Source of the DNA: DATAEU01 sp046724395
GTDB taxonomy: Bacteria > Actinomycetota > UBA4738 > HRBIN12
Direction of reading: 5' to 3'
Assembly (NCBI GenBank): GCA_046724395.1
Contig: JBKOWM010000030.1
Span: forward strand, 1-19,909
DNA: 19,909 bases
The notes under the pieces were generated by a model. It was not told where the DNA came from. It saw nothing but the letters and a program-made list of their open reading frames with translations, and ran no database searches. This document shows, one piece after another, positions 6,270 to 13,565 of this stretch; the first letter of the stretch is position 1; every line of letters begins with the position of its first letter. A program made the translations under genes and the position numbers.

Positions 6270-7586
6270 ATGTCGCTCGCAGATCGACTCGCCAACGCAT
6301 CGCCGAAGGACCGGATCGCCGAGACGCGCAACCGGGTCCAGGAGCGGCTCGTGGAGACGCTCGGCCCCCGGCTGTACGACGCCACGCTCTCGGACTCCGA
6401 GCTCGAGGGTCTCGTCCACCAGCGCCTTCGTGAGCTGCTGGACGAGGAGGAGTCTGCCCTCTCGCCGCAGGAGAAGCTGCTGATCGTCCGTCAGATCGGC
6501 GACAGCGTGCTGGGTCTCGGCCCGCTCGAGCCCTTCACGCGCGACCCCGACGTCACCGAGGTCATGGTGAACGGCTGGAACAGCATCTACGTCGAGCGCG
6601 CCGGCAAGATCTACTGGACGGGCGCGAAGTTCCACGACGACGGGCAGCTGCGCCGGATCATCGACAAGATCGTGGCCCGGGTCGGACGACGAGTGGACGA
6701 GTCCTCGCCGTACGTCGACGCGCGCCTGCCCGACGGCTCGCGGGTGAACGCGATCATCCCGCCGCTCGCGATCGACGGCGCGTGCCTCACGATCCGGAGG
6801 TTCTCCGCCGAGCCGTATCGGGCGGAGGACCTCGTCTCGTTCGGGACGATGAGCCGGCAGACCGTGGAGTTCCTTGACGCTTGCGTCCGCGGTCGGCTGA
6901 ACATCCTGGTGTCCGGAGGAACGGGCGCCGGCAAGACGACGACGCTGAACGTCCTGTCGTCGTTTCTGCCCGACGACGAGCGCATCATCACCATCGAGGA
7001 CTCGGCAGAGCTCCGTCTCCAGCAGCCGCACATCGTGCGCCTTGAATCCCGGCCGCCGAACATCGAGGGCCGCGGCGAGGTCAGCATCCGCGACCTGGTT
7101 CGAAACGCCCTGCGTATGCGACCCGACCGCATCGTCGTCGGCGAGGTTCGAGGCGGCGAAGCGATGGACATGATGCAGGCGATGAACACCGGCCACGACG
7201 GCTCGATCTCGACGGTCCACTCGAACTCGCCGCGCGACGCGCTGTCGCGCGTCGAGACGATGATGCTGATGGCCGGGATGGACCTCGGGGTCCGGGCGAT
7301 CCGGGAGCAGATCTCCTCGGCGCTGCACCTCATCGTCCACCAGGCTCGTATGAAGGACGGCGTCCGCCGCATCACGCACATCACCGAGGTCGAGGGCATG
7401 GAGGGCGACGTCATCGCCCTGTCCGACCTGTTCAAGTTCGACTACAGCGCCGGGATCGACGACGAGGGCAGGTTCCGCGGGTCGCTGCAGGCGACCGGCC
7501 TGCGTCCCAAGTTCACGGAGTATCTGGCCGAGCGCGGGATCAAGATGGAGTCCGAGGTGTTCGCTCCGGGGGGTGGCCGCCGATGA
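6270..7586 (+). CDS. cpaF: CpaF/TadA secretion ATPase
   Basis: This 438-residue protein of the type II/IV secretion VirB11-like ATPase family powers export and polymerisation of Flp subunits. The start ATG 6270 has a strong AGGAGGAG site (6256-6263) overlapping the end of cpaE. An N-terminal helical region (to about 60) is followed by the N-terminal domain with LGLGPLEPF, DVTEVMVNG and SPYVDARLPDGSRVNAIIPP. Walker A is GGTGAGKTT at about 216-224, the Asp box is TIEDSAEL (241-248), Walker B is IVVGEVRG (288-295) and the His box is STVHSNSPRDAL around 314-325. All catalytic motifs are intact and the length is normal. It overlaps tadB by 4 nt (ATGA). Confidence 0.97.
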   Translation: MSLADRLANASPKDRIAETRNRVQERLVETLGPRLYDATLSDSELEGLVHQRLRELLDEEESALSPQEKLLIVRQIGDSVLGLGPLEPFTRDPDVTEVMVNGWNSIYVERAGKIYWTGAKFHDDGQLRRIIDKIVARVGRRVDESSPYVDARLPDGSRVNAIIPPLAIDGACLTIRRFSAEPYRAEDLVSFGTMSRQTVEFLDACVRGRLNILVSGGTGAGKTTTLNVLSSFLPDDERIITIEDSAELRLQQPHIVRLESRPPNIEGRGEVSIRDLVRNALRMRPDRIVVGEVRGGEAMDMMQAMNTGHDGSISTVHSNSPRDALSRVETMMLMAGMDLGVRAIREQISSALHLIVHQARMKDGVRRITHITEVEGMEGDVIALSDLFKFDYSAGIDDEGRFRGSLQATGLRPKFTEYLAERGIKMESEVFAPGGGRR

Positions 7587-8566
7587 TCCACGAGTTTCAG
7601 AAGCTGTTCGGCACCGACGCCTGGCTCACGCTCGTCCTGGGGGCGGCGTTCGGGGCGACGTTCCTGCTGGCCGTTCTGGTCCTGTCGGTTAGGGCCAAGG
7701 GCCAGCAGCGACGGAGCCTGGCCGGCCTGATGGGTCGGGGCAGGAAACGCCCGGCCAACGAGGTCGCGTGGATGCCCGAGGGGCTCGCCCAGGCCGGAGA
7801 GAGGCTCGCCTCGGCGAGCGGTGTGAGCGGGGGGCTCGACGCCAAGCTCGAGCAGGCCGGGCTGCCGGTGAAGGCCGGCGAGTTCGTCGGCTTGATGGTC
7901 GCGTGCGCGATGGCGGGCGGGATCCTCGGGGCGATCATCGCGCCGAACGTCCTTGCGATCGTGCTGCTGGCGATCATCGGAAGCATCATCCCCTGGGTCT
8001 GGCTGACGCGGTCGCGCAGCCAGCGACAGAAGGCGATGTCAGAACAACTCGCCGACGTCCTGTCGATCCTGGCGAGCTCGCTGCGCGCGGGACACAGCTT
8101 CCTGCAGGCGCTCGACCAGGTGGCCAACGAGATCAAGGAGCCGTCGGCGGGGGAGTTTCATCGGGTCGTCTCGGAGATCCGCCTGGGGCGCTCGGTCGAC
8201 GACGCGATGGTCGAGATGGCCGATCGCATCGGCAGCGAGGACATGAAGTGGGCCGTCATGGCCGTCAACATCCAACGGCAGGTCGGTGGAAACCTCGCCG
8301 AGGTACTGGACATCGTCGCCAACACCGTTCGCGAGCGCGCGTATGTCCACCGGCAGGTGCGCGTCCTGTCGGCGGAGGGCCGGATCTCGATCGCGATCCT
8401 GTCGTTCCTGCCGTTCGGCATCTTCTTCTACCTGCTCCTCGTGAACCCCACCTATCTCGCCCCGCTGTTCTCCACGACCTTCGGGCTCATCCTGCTCGCC
8501 GCGGGGGGAAGCCTGATGGCACTGGGAATCTTCGTGATGACAAGGATCGTGAAGATCGATGTTTAA
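7583..8566 (+). CDS. tadB: TadB inner-membrane platform protein (T2SSF domain)
   Basis: The protein has 327 residues and starts at ATG 7583, overlapping cpaF by ATGA. Predicted membrane helices lie at about 13-36, 101-118, 122-140, 270-288 and 299-319. The cytoplasmic type II secretion F (GspF-like) domain spans roughly 150-265 and contains QLADVLSILASSLRAGHSF, EIRLGRSVDDAMVEMADRIG and VNIQRQVGGNLAEVLDIVAN, all characteristic of TadB. It forms, with TadC, the membrane platform that transmits motion from the CpaF ATPase to pilus assembly. Nothing appears truncated. It overlaps tadC by 8 nt. Confidence 0.96.
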   Translation: MIHEFQKLFGTDAWLTLVLGAAFGATFLLAVLVLSVRAKGQQRRSLAGLMGRGRKRPANEVAWMPEGLAQAGERLASASGVSGGLDAKLEQAGLPVKAGEFVGLMVACAMAGGILGAIIAPNVLAIVLLAIIGSIIPWVWLTRSRSQRQKAMSEQLADVLSILASSLRAGHSFLQALDQVANEIKEPSAGEFHRVVSEIRLGRSVDDAMVEMADRIGSEDMKWAVMAVNIQRQVGGNLAEVLDIVANTVRERAYVHRQVRVLSAEGRISIAILSFLPFGIFFYLLLVNPTYLAPLFSTTFGLILLAAGGSLMALGIFVMTRIVKIDV

Positions 8567-9506
8567 CAATCAGGTTTGGCTCGCCATCGCTCTCGTCGGG
8601 ACGTTCCTGACGATCTTCCTGCTCGGCCTGGTCGTCGACATGGTCCTGAACTCGCGACGCCGCTACGTCTCGGTGCTGCGTACGCAGGTCGGCGACTCGG
8701 CCGGCGCCATCGCCAACCTTCGGCAGGAGCAGCTCAAGAAGTCCGCCCTCGAGCGGCTCATCTTCCCCTTCGCGGGCAAGGTGATCGGCGTCATCACGCG
8801 CCGGACGCAGCTCGATCTGTACAAGCGCACGAACCGTCTCATCGTTCTGGCGGGGAACCCGCCGGCGCTCACGGCGGAGCGGATCGTGGCGTTCAAGATC
8901 GTCGGCGGGATCGCCGGCTTCGTGCTCGGGCTGCTGGCCGCTCCGCTGCTGCCGTTCCAGGGCATGGTGTGGACCGTGGCCACGGTTGCGCTGCTCACGA
9001 TCACCGGCTACACGCTTCCGAGCGCGGGCGTCTCGGCGCGTGCATCGAAACGGCAGAAGGAGATCCGCAAGGCGATGTCCGACACGATGGACCTGCTGAC
9101 GATCAGCGTCGAGGCCGGCCTGGGATTCGACGCCGCGCTCGCGCAGGTCGTCCGCAACGTCCCCGGCCCGCTCTCGGAGGAGATCGCGCGAATGCTCCAG
9201 GAGATGCAGATCGGCGTGAGCCGCGCCGATGCGCTCCGTCACGTGAACGACCGGACGGAGGTCCCCGAGCTCGACGGGTTTGTGCTGTCGATGATCCAGG
9301 CCGACAAGTACGGCGTCGGTGTCGCGAAGGTCCTTCGGGCTCAGTCGACGGAGCTTCGTCAGAAGCGCCGTCAGCGCGCGGAGGAGCAGGCGCAGAAGGT
9401 TCCGATGAAGCTCCTGTTCCCCATGATCTTCATGATCCTTCCCGCGCTGTTCATCGTGATCCTGGGCCCCGGCGCCATCAAGGTCTTCGACCTCTTCTTC
9501 AAGTAG
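8559..9506 (+). CDS. tadC: TadC inner-membrane platform protein (T2SSF domain)
   Basis: The 315-residue protein starts at ATG 8559, within the end of tadB. Helices are predicted at about 6-29, 108-130, 136-155 and 286-303. The cytoplasmic GspF-like domain (about 170-282) has KAMSDTMDLLTISVEAGLGF, LQEMQIGVSRADALRHVNDR and FVLSMIQADKYGVGVAKVLR, as expected for TadC. It is the second platform subunit and pairs with TadB. It is the last gene of the visible pilus operon. No TadD, TadF or prepilin peptidase gene follows; instead a hairpin and then pheA in the same direction. Confidence 0.96.
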   Translation: MFNNQVWLAIALVGTFLTIFLLGLVVDMVLNSRRRYVSVLRTQVGDSAGAIANLRQEQLKKSALERLIFPFAGKVIGVITRRTQLDLYKRTNRLIVLAGNPPALTAERIVAFKIVGGIAGFVLGLLAAPLLPFQGMVWTVATVALLTITGYTLPSAGVSARASKRQKEIRKAMSDTMDLLTISVEAGLGFDAALAQVVRNVPGPLSEEIARMLQEMQIGVSRADALRHVNDRTEVPELDGFVLSMIQADKYGVGVAKVLRAQSTELRQKRRQRAEEQAQKVPMKLLFPMIFMILPALFIVILGPGAIKVFDLFFK

Positions 9507-9512
9507 AAGCAA

Positions 9513-9559
9513 CCGCCGAACCCGCCGCCCGAGCAGGCCACCCCTGCTCGGTTCGGCGG
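9513..9559 (+). terminator. Bulged hairpin after the pilus operon, possible terminator
   Basis: An outer stem (CCGCCGAA, 9513-9520, with TTCGGCGG, 9552-9559) and an inner 9-bp stem (CCGAGCAGG, 9529-9537, with CCTGCTCGG, 9543-9551) form one long hairpin with an 8-nt bulge on the left side. It begins 6 nt after the tadC stop. There is no T-run, so it may terminate weakly or need Rho. Its position separates the pilus operon from pheA, which has its own promoter-like element just downstream. Confidence 0.6.
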
Positions 9560-9570
9560 GGCGCCGGCTG

Positions 9571-9576
9571 TACCCT
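9571..9576 (+). promoter_or_regulatory. Putative leaderless -10 element of pheA
   Basis: TACCCT matches TANNNT and ends 9 nt before the pheA ATG. There is no Shine-Dalgarno before that ATG, so a transcript starting at or within a few bases of the A is likely. No clear -35 element is visible. The same arrangement occurs at three other genes in this window. Confidence 0.45.
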
Positions 9577-9585
9577 TGCGCCGCC

Positions 9586-10407
9586 ATGAAGGTCGCCTAC
9601 CAGGGGGAGCCGGGCGCGTTCAGCGAGGCCGCCGTGCTCGTGGCGTTCCCGGACGCCGAGCCGCTGCCGTGCGAGACCGTGCGCATCGCCTTCTCGCGGG
9701 TGACGAGCGCCGAGGCGGACGCCGGCGTCGTTCCCGTCGAGAACTCGCAGGCGGGATCGGTCAACGAGACGTACGACCTGCTTTTGAACAGCTCGCTGGT
9801 GCGGATCGTCGGCGAGGTCGTGGTCCGCGTCGATCACGCCCTCCTCGCCCCGGCCGGCGCGCGCCTGGAGCAGATCCGCCGCGTGTACTCGCACTGGCAG
9901 GCGCTCGCCCAGAGCGAGGACTTCCTCGCCTCGTTGCGCGTCGAGACCATCGCCGTGCACGACACGGCCGGCGCCGCCCGGATCGTGGCCGAGCGTGGCC
10001 GCGTCGACGAGGCCGCCGTCGCGAGCGTCGAGGCGGGGGCCCGGCTCGGGCTCGCCGTCCTAGCCGAGCGCATCCAGACGCACCCCGACAACTTCACGAA
10101 GTTCGCCGTCATCGGCACGCGCGACGCATCGCTGGGCTCGCCCGACAAGACGTCGCTGGTCATGGCGGTGCACGACCGGCCGGGTTCGCTCCTCGCCTCC
10201 CTCAAGCCGTTCGCCGAGCACGGCATCAACATGACGAAGCTCGAGTCGCGCCCACGACGCGGCGCGCCGTTCGAGTACGTGTTCTACCTCGACGTCGAGC
10301 GGGCTGAGGACGACCAGGGGCTCCGAGCGGCGCTCGACGAGGTGCGCCTGCACACGTCGATGCTGAAGACGCTCGGCTCGTATCCTGGCTCGAAGGGCCC
10401 CGTCTGA
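9586..10407 (+). CDS. pheA: Prephenate dehydratase with C-terminal ACT domain
   Basis: This 273-residue enzyme converts prephenate to phenylpyruvate, the committed step of phenylalanine synthesis. The catalytic domain (about 1-178) shows the family motifs GEPGAFSE (7-14), GVVPVENSQAGSVNETYDLL (47-66) and NFTKFAVIG (169-177), with catalytic Thr171. The usual TRF is TKF here, a conservative change. The SHPQA motif reads SHWQA (102-106). Residues about 188-265 form the ACT domain, with the phenylalanine-binding-type motifs DRPGSL and ESRP (220-223), so feedback inhibition by Phe is expected. No chorismate mutase domain is fused, as in stand-alone actinobacterial PheA. It lacks a Shine-Dalgarno and probably uses a leaderless transcript. 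It is convergent with the rhomboid gene. Confidence 0.96.
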   Translation: MKVAYQGEPGAFSEAAVLVAFPDAEPLPCETVRIAFSRVTSAEADAGVVPVENSQAGSVNETYDLLLNSSLVRIVGEVVVRVDHALLAPAGARLEQIRRVYSHWQALAQSEDFLASLRVETIAVHDTAGAARIVAERGRVDEAAVASVEAGARLGLAVLAERIQTHPDNFTKFAVIGTRDASLGSPDKTSLVMAVHDRPGSLLASLKPFAEHGINMTKLESRPRRGAPFEYVFYLDVERAEDDQGLRAALDEVRLHTSMLKTLGSYPGSKGPV

Positions 10408-10411
10408 GTCG

Positions 10412-10434
10412 CGGCGTAGCGGTCGCTACGCGCC
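10412..10434. terminator. Bidirectional hairpin between convergent genes
   Basis: GCGTAGC (10414-10420) pairs with GCTACGC (10425-10431) around a 4-nt loop GGTC, with further partial pairing of flanking CGGC/GCCG. It lies between the stop of pheA (10407) and the stop of the rhomboid gene, whose TAG is inside the right arm. It is symmetrical, so it could end both transcripts. There is no T-run on either side. Confidence 0.5.
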
Positions 10435-11355
10435 GACGACCTGAGAGAAGACCGGAAGCGAGCGGATCTGGTCCGTGCGCCACACCACCATCGCCACGCC
10501 GACGGCGATCAACGCCGCGACGCCGACCACGGCGACGAACCGGCGCGTCGATGGCGTGCCAAATCCCTCCAGCGCGAAGCCGGCCACGATCCCGGCGACG
10601 AGCCCGCCCACGTGGGCCCGCCAGTCGATGCTCCCGAACGAGAGCGCGAGAACGGCGTTCAACACGATGATCGTCAGGGCCCAGCGCAGGTTCACCGCCG
10701 ACGCGGGGAGGTCCCGCCGCCGGAAGTGGTAGACGATGAACGCGCCGAAGATGCCGAAGACGGCGCCCGATGCACCGACGCCCACGACGTTCGCGGGGCC
10801 GAACGCGTAGGACGTGGCGCTTGCCAGGAACCCGGTGAGGAAGAACAGGATCACGTAGCGAGCCGTGCCGTACGTGTCGTCGACGGCCTGGCCCAGGAGC
10901 CACAGGGCGTAGGCGTTGAAGGCGATGTGGATCAGCCCCTGGTGCAGGAACATCGCGGTGAACAACCGCCAGTACTGGCCAGCGGCGATGAGGTAGGGCT
11001 GCATCGCGCCGAGTTCGATCAGCGTCTTCGTGCCCGGTCCGTAGAACAGCGCGTTCGGGCCGCCCATCGCGATCTCGAGGACGAAGCCGACGAGCATCGC
11101 GAAAAGCAGGACCTTCGTCGCCGTCAGCGATCGGACTCGCAGGCGCCGCCTCCCGGGGCCGCGCCGGAACTCGCGGCGGGCCCGCTCGACGCACTCCGGG
11201 CACTGGTAGCCGACGGGAGCAGGGACCATGCAGTCGGGGCAGATCGGACGGCTGCACCGCGTGCAGTGGACGCCGGTCCCGGCGTTCGGATGCCGGTAGC
11301 AGTACTCGATCGAGGGCGGAGCCGGCGTGAGGCCGGTCGGCTGATCTGGATTCAC
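10426..11355 (-). CDS. Rhomboid-family intramembrane serine protease with N-terminal zinc-binding region
   Basis: The protein has 309 residues and starts at GTG 11353-11355, directly after a TAGCAT -10-like element. Residues 19-55 hold a Cys/His-rich zinc region of B-box type (C19, H22, C31, C34, C39, C42, C52, C55), known in many actinobacterial rhomboids. Six or seven membrane helices follow from about residue 80. The catalytic dyad is intact: Ser196 in GASGAVFG and His248 in DWRAHVGG. The HxxxN element (H143-N147 in HIAFNAYALW) that stabilises the oxyanion is also present. The substrate is unknown; it cleaves helices within the membrane. The gene is convergent with pheA, and downstream of the lipoprotein gene with a 58-nt gap. 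Confidence 0.93.
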   Translation of the reverse strand: MNPDQPTGLTPAPPSIEYCYRHPNAGTGVHCTRCSRPICPDCMVPAPVGYQCPECVERARREFRRGPGRRRLRVRSLTATKVLLFAMLVGFVLEIAMGGPNALFYGPGTKTLIELGAMQPYLIAAGQYWRLFTAMFLHQGLIHIAFNAYALWLLGQAVDDTYGTARYVILFFLTGFLASATSYAFGPANVVGVGASGAVFGIFGAFIVYHFRRRDLPASAVNLRWALTIIVLNAVLALSFGSIDWRAHVGGLVAGIVAGFALEGFGTPSTRRFVAVVGVAALIAVGVAMVVWRTDQIRSLPVFSQVVGA

Positions 11356-11361
11356 GACTCC

Positions 11362-11367
11362 ATGCTA
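11362..11367 (-). promoter_or_regulatory. Putative leaderless -10 element of the rhomboid gene
   Basis: On the minus strand TAGCAT matches TANNNT and is followed by GGAGTC and then the GTG start codon, a gap of 6 nt. A GGAG lies in that gap but is too close to the start to be a good ribosome site. A leaderless transcript beginning at or next to GTG is the simpler reading. Confidence 0.45.
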
Positions 11368-11413
11368 CGGGCTCGGCCGGTTGTGATCGGCACGCCTCGG
11401 CGCATCGGCACCG

Positions 11414-12385
11414 TCAGCGCATCGGCGGCAGGCCGTCGAGCTCGCGCGCGACCTGGCTCGGATCGAAGAGGCTCGACCAGCGGTCGAGGATCCGTCCGTT
11501 CGAGCCGATCAGATAGAGCCACGGCTCGGTCAGGTCGTTGTTCCGTAGGAGCCAGTCGGCCGCCGCCCGGTTGATCACCGGCGGCTCCGCGTTGTAGTCG
11601 CGATAGATCTCGACGTGGATGAAGACCGCCCGGTCCTTGTAGCGGCGCCACAACGCGTCGACCGCGTCGGTGACCGGGCCGCAGAACTGGCTCATGCAGT
11701 ACACGGGCGTCGCGAACACCGCCACGATCGGTCGATGCTGCCGAAGGGCCTCGGCGATCGTCCAGGTGTGGAGCTCCGGGTCGGGGATCCGTCCCTCCGT
11801 GACGGCCCGCGAGTCGATCGCGGCCCGAGGTACCCCCTTCGAACGGATCGTCAGGTTCTGGGTCGGCAGCGCCCGGTCTCCCGGCGCGGGAAGGGCCGGC
11901 CGGTCCGCGACGCCGAAGGCCACGGTGGCGTGGCGGGCGGAGCCGCCCACGTCGGCCGTCACCGCGACCTGCCAGAACCCCGCCCGATCGAACCTCACGC
12001 CCTCCGCCTCGTACACGCCCCTGGCCCGATCGGGCTGCGTCGTGCGGACCGCGTCGCCCCCGGCCGGCGTTCCGGGCGTGGGGATGTAGTGGGCCGCCAG
12101 CGCGGGGCCTGGGGTCGGGGAGGAGACCTCGTCGCTCGACGTTCCGAGGAAGGAGAACCGAAACGACACGGTGCCGAAGCTCAGGAGCCTGCCGTCGTCC
12201 AGCGGCAGGCCGACGCTCACGCGCTGCGGCGCCCGGGCGTACAGGTCCGTCGACGCGATGATCGCGCGCACGGCCGGACGGACGGGCGTCGGCGAGGCGG
12301 CGTCGCCGGACGACGAGGCGCACGCAGACGCGACGGCGGTTACGGACGCGACGACGGCTGCGGCGGCGACGGATCGCGTTCTCAC
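11414..12385 (-). CDS. Predicted lipoprotein with thioredoxin-like domain
   Basis: The protein has 323 residues, starting at GTG 12383-12385. That start has GGAGAAGA 8 nt upstream; a longer frame to 12637 only overlaps the next gene. Residues 1-22 look like a lipoprotein signal (RTRSVAAAAVVASVTAVASAC) with Cys22 as the lipidation site, although the -3 residue is Ala rather than Leu. Residues about 35-165 are a strand-rich domain. Residues about 205-320 look thioredoxin-like, with a CX4C motif, Cys230 and Cys235 in VYCMSQFCGP, just after the strand IVAVFATP, and a later PWLYLIGSNGRILDRW strand pair. CX4C differs from thioredoxin CXXC and SCO1 CX3C. A role in extracytoplasmic thiol or metal chemistry is likely, but the substrate is unknown. 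Confidence 0.85.
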   Translation of the reverse strand: MRTRSVAAAAVVASVTAVASACASSSGDAASPTPVRPAVRAIIASTDLYARAPQRVSVGLPLDDGRLLSFGTVSFRFSFLGTSSDEVSSPTPGPALAAHYIPTPGTPAGGDAVRTTQPDRARGVYEAEGVRFDRAGFWQVAVTADVGGSARHATVAFGVADRPALPAPGDRALPTQNLTIRSKGVPRAAIDSRAVTEGRIPDPELHTWTIAEALRQHRPIVAVFATPVYCMSQFCGPVTDAVDALWRRYKDRAVFIHVEIYRDYNAEPPVINRAAADWLLRNNDLTEPWLYLIGSNGRILDRWSSLFDPSQVARELDGLPPMR

Positions 12386-12416
12386 GGACCAATCTTCTCC
12401 GCGCGCAACGTGTTCG

Positions 12417-13034
12417 TCAGACCGACGTCGTCGCGAGCCAGCCCTCCAGCCGCAGCAGATACTCCTTGCGCCACTCGCTGCCGCCGTACTTTCCGATGCC
12501 CCCACCGGTCGGCACGACGCGATGGCACGGCACGACGATCGGGATCGGGTTGTCGTGCAGGGCGTTCCCGGCGGCGCGGGCCGCCCGAGCGCTCCCCGCG
12601 CGCCTGGCGACCTCCCCGTACGTCGAGACCGCGCCATAGGGGATCCGAGCCGTCTGCTCGAGCACCCGGCGGCCGAACCCGGCAGGCGCCAGCCGCCAGT
12701 CGAGCGAGAGCGCGAACGTTCGGCGCCTGCCCTCGAAGTACTCGTCGAGCTGGCGCCGGGCGCGATCGACCGCCTTGGGGTCCTCGAGAACCCGCGGCGA
12801 GATGGCGTCGGCGAGCTCCTGGAGAAGGTGCTCCAGCGGCTCCTCGGGGAAGCCGACGCGGACGAGGCCTTCCGAGGTCGCCGCGAGGATCAGGCGGCCC
12901 GTCGGCGTGTCGACCTCCGCGTAGGCGACGTCCTCCAGACGCGCACGCCGGGCGCGCTCGAGCAGCGCCTCGGCCGCACGGCGGGATGCCCGCTCGACGT
13001 CCACTTCCGCGTCGATCCGCATCGAATCCCTCAT
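12417..13034 (-). CDS. ogt: Methylated-DNA-protein-cysteine methyltransferase (Ogt/MGMT)
   Basis: This 205-residue suicide repair protein removes alkyl groups from O6-alkylguanine. The C-terminal domain has the recognition helix region (IPYGAVSTYGEVARRAGS, 131-148, then AARAAGNAL) and the active site PIPIVVPCHRV with acceptor Cys170. The sequence continues GGGIGKYGGSEWRK as in the family. Residues about 36-110 are the N-terminal ribonuclease-H-like domain. The first ~35 residues are an extra Arg/Glu-rich helix. The start is ATG 13032-13034, overlapping the stop of the sigma factor gene by ATGA, so the two are translated together. This sigma-ogt pairing puts the repair protein in the slot where an anti-sigma factor often lies. 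An internal ATG at 13022 is less likely. Confidence 0.95.
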   Translation of the reverse strand: MRDSMRIDAEVDVERASRRAAEALLERARRARLEDVAYAEVDTPTGRLILAATSEGLVRVGFPEEPLEHLLQELADAISPRVLEDPKAVDRARRQLDEYFEGRRRTFALSLDWRLAPAGFGRRVLEQTARIPYGAVSTYGEVARRAGSARAARAAGNALHDNPIPIVVPCHRVVPTGGGIGKYGGSEWRKEYLLRLEGWLATTSV

Positions 13035-13510
13035 GTCGCAACCCCCTGGGCGAGCCGTGTCCGCAGCTTCCTGCGTCCCTCGTACGCGCTCGCGCGCGCC
13101 GCGTCCTCTGACACGCCGAGCGACCGCGCGACCTCCGCGTACGTGAGGTCGAGCACGTAGCGCTGGACGACGGCATCGCGCTGCATCGGTGGCAGGGCAC
13201 GAACGGCGTCCCACAGCGACGGGTCGAGCTGTCCCTCGGCCTCGGCGGTCCCGGTGTCCGGCACCCGGTCCGTTGGCAGCGCTCGCCGGGCGCGCGCACG
13301 CGCGTGATCGATCGCCTTGCGGGAGGCGATGGTGAGGATCCATGCGCGAAGGCCGCCGTCGTCGCGGACGTCCGGGTACGCGCGGAGTGCCGCGAGGAAC
13401 GTTTCCTGAAAGCAGTCGTCCGCCTCCTGATGGCCGACGGTCGCGACCAGGTACCGATACACCACGGCCCGGTGCTCCTCGAGGAAGCGCGAGAACGGCG
13501 GTGGTCTCAT
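13031..13510 (-). CDS. ECF-type RNA polymerase sigma factor
   Basis: This is a 159-residue two-domain sigma-70 family protein. Region 2 (about 8-75) includes DDCFQETFLAALRAY, the region 2.2 core-binding helix, and LRAWILTIASRKAIDHAR. Region 4 (about 98-152) includes ALPPMQRDAVVQRYVLDL and a helix-turn-helix, TYAEVARSLGVSEDAARAS. Length and layout are those of an ECF sigma factor. No separate anti-sigma gene is adjacent; the next gene, overlapping by 4 nt, is ogt. The sigma factor may therefore control a response linked to DNA alkylation, but this is inference. The start ATG 13508-13510 has no strong Shine-Dalgarno. Confidence 0.95.
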   Translation of the reverse strand: MRPPPFSRFLEEHRAVVYRYLVATVGHQEADDCFQETFLAALRAYPDVRDDGGLRAWILTIASRKAIDHARARARRALPTDRVPDTGTAEAEGQLDPSLWDAVRALPPMQRDAVVQRYVLDLTYAEVARSLGVSEDAARASAYEGRRKLRTRLAQGVAT

Positions 13511-13541
13511 CGACGGATAGAACGATCGGCGACCGCCGCGT

Positions 13542-13565
13542 GTGAGACCGTCACGAGGCTCTCAC
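13542..13565 (-). terminator. Short inverted repeat at the end of the SCO1664-family gene
   Basis: GTGAGA (13542-13547) and TCTCAC (13560-13565) form a 6-bp stem that can be extended by CC/GG with a bulge. It overlaps the TGA stop of the leftward gene and lies 32 nt before the sigma factor start. It is weak and could equally be a protein-binding site in front of the sigma-ogt pair. Confidence 0.25.

Noticed and set aside
5721..7379. 552-codon minus-strand frame across cpaE and cpaF
   Set aside because: It is a shadow of two genes with complete catalytic motifs; its composition is Arg/Asp/His-rich without hydrophobic core patterns.
9513..9559. Attenuator with Phe leader peptide for pheA
   Set aside because: No short open frame rich in Phe codons precedes pheA, and the likely transcript starts after the hairpin.
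11615..13111. 498-codon plus-strand frame over the lipoprotein, ogt and sigma genes
   Set aside because: It crosses three well-supported minus-strand genes and is Arg/Pro/Ala-rich without motifs.
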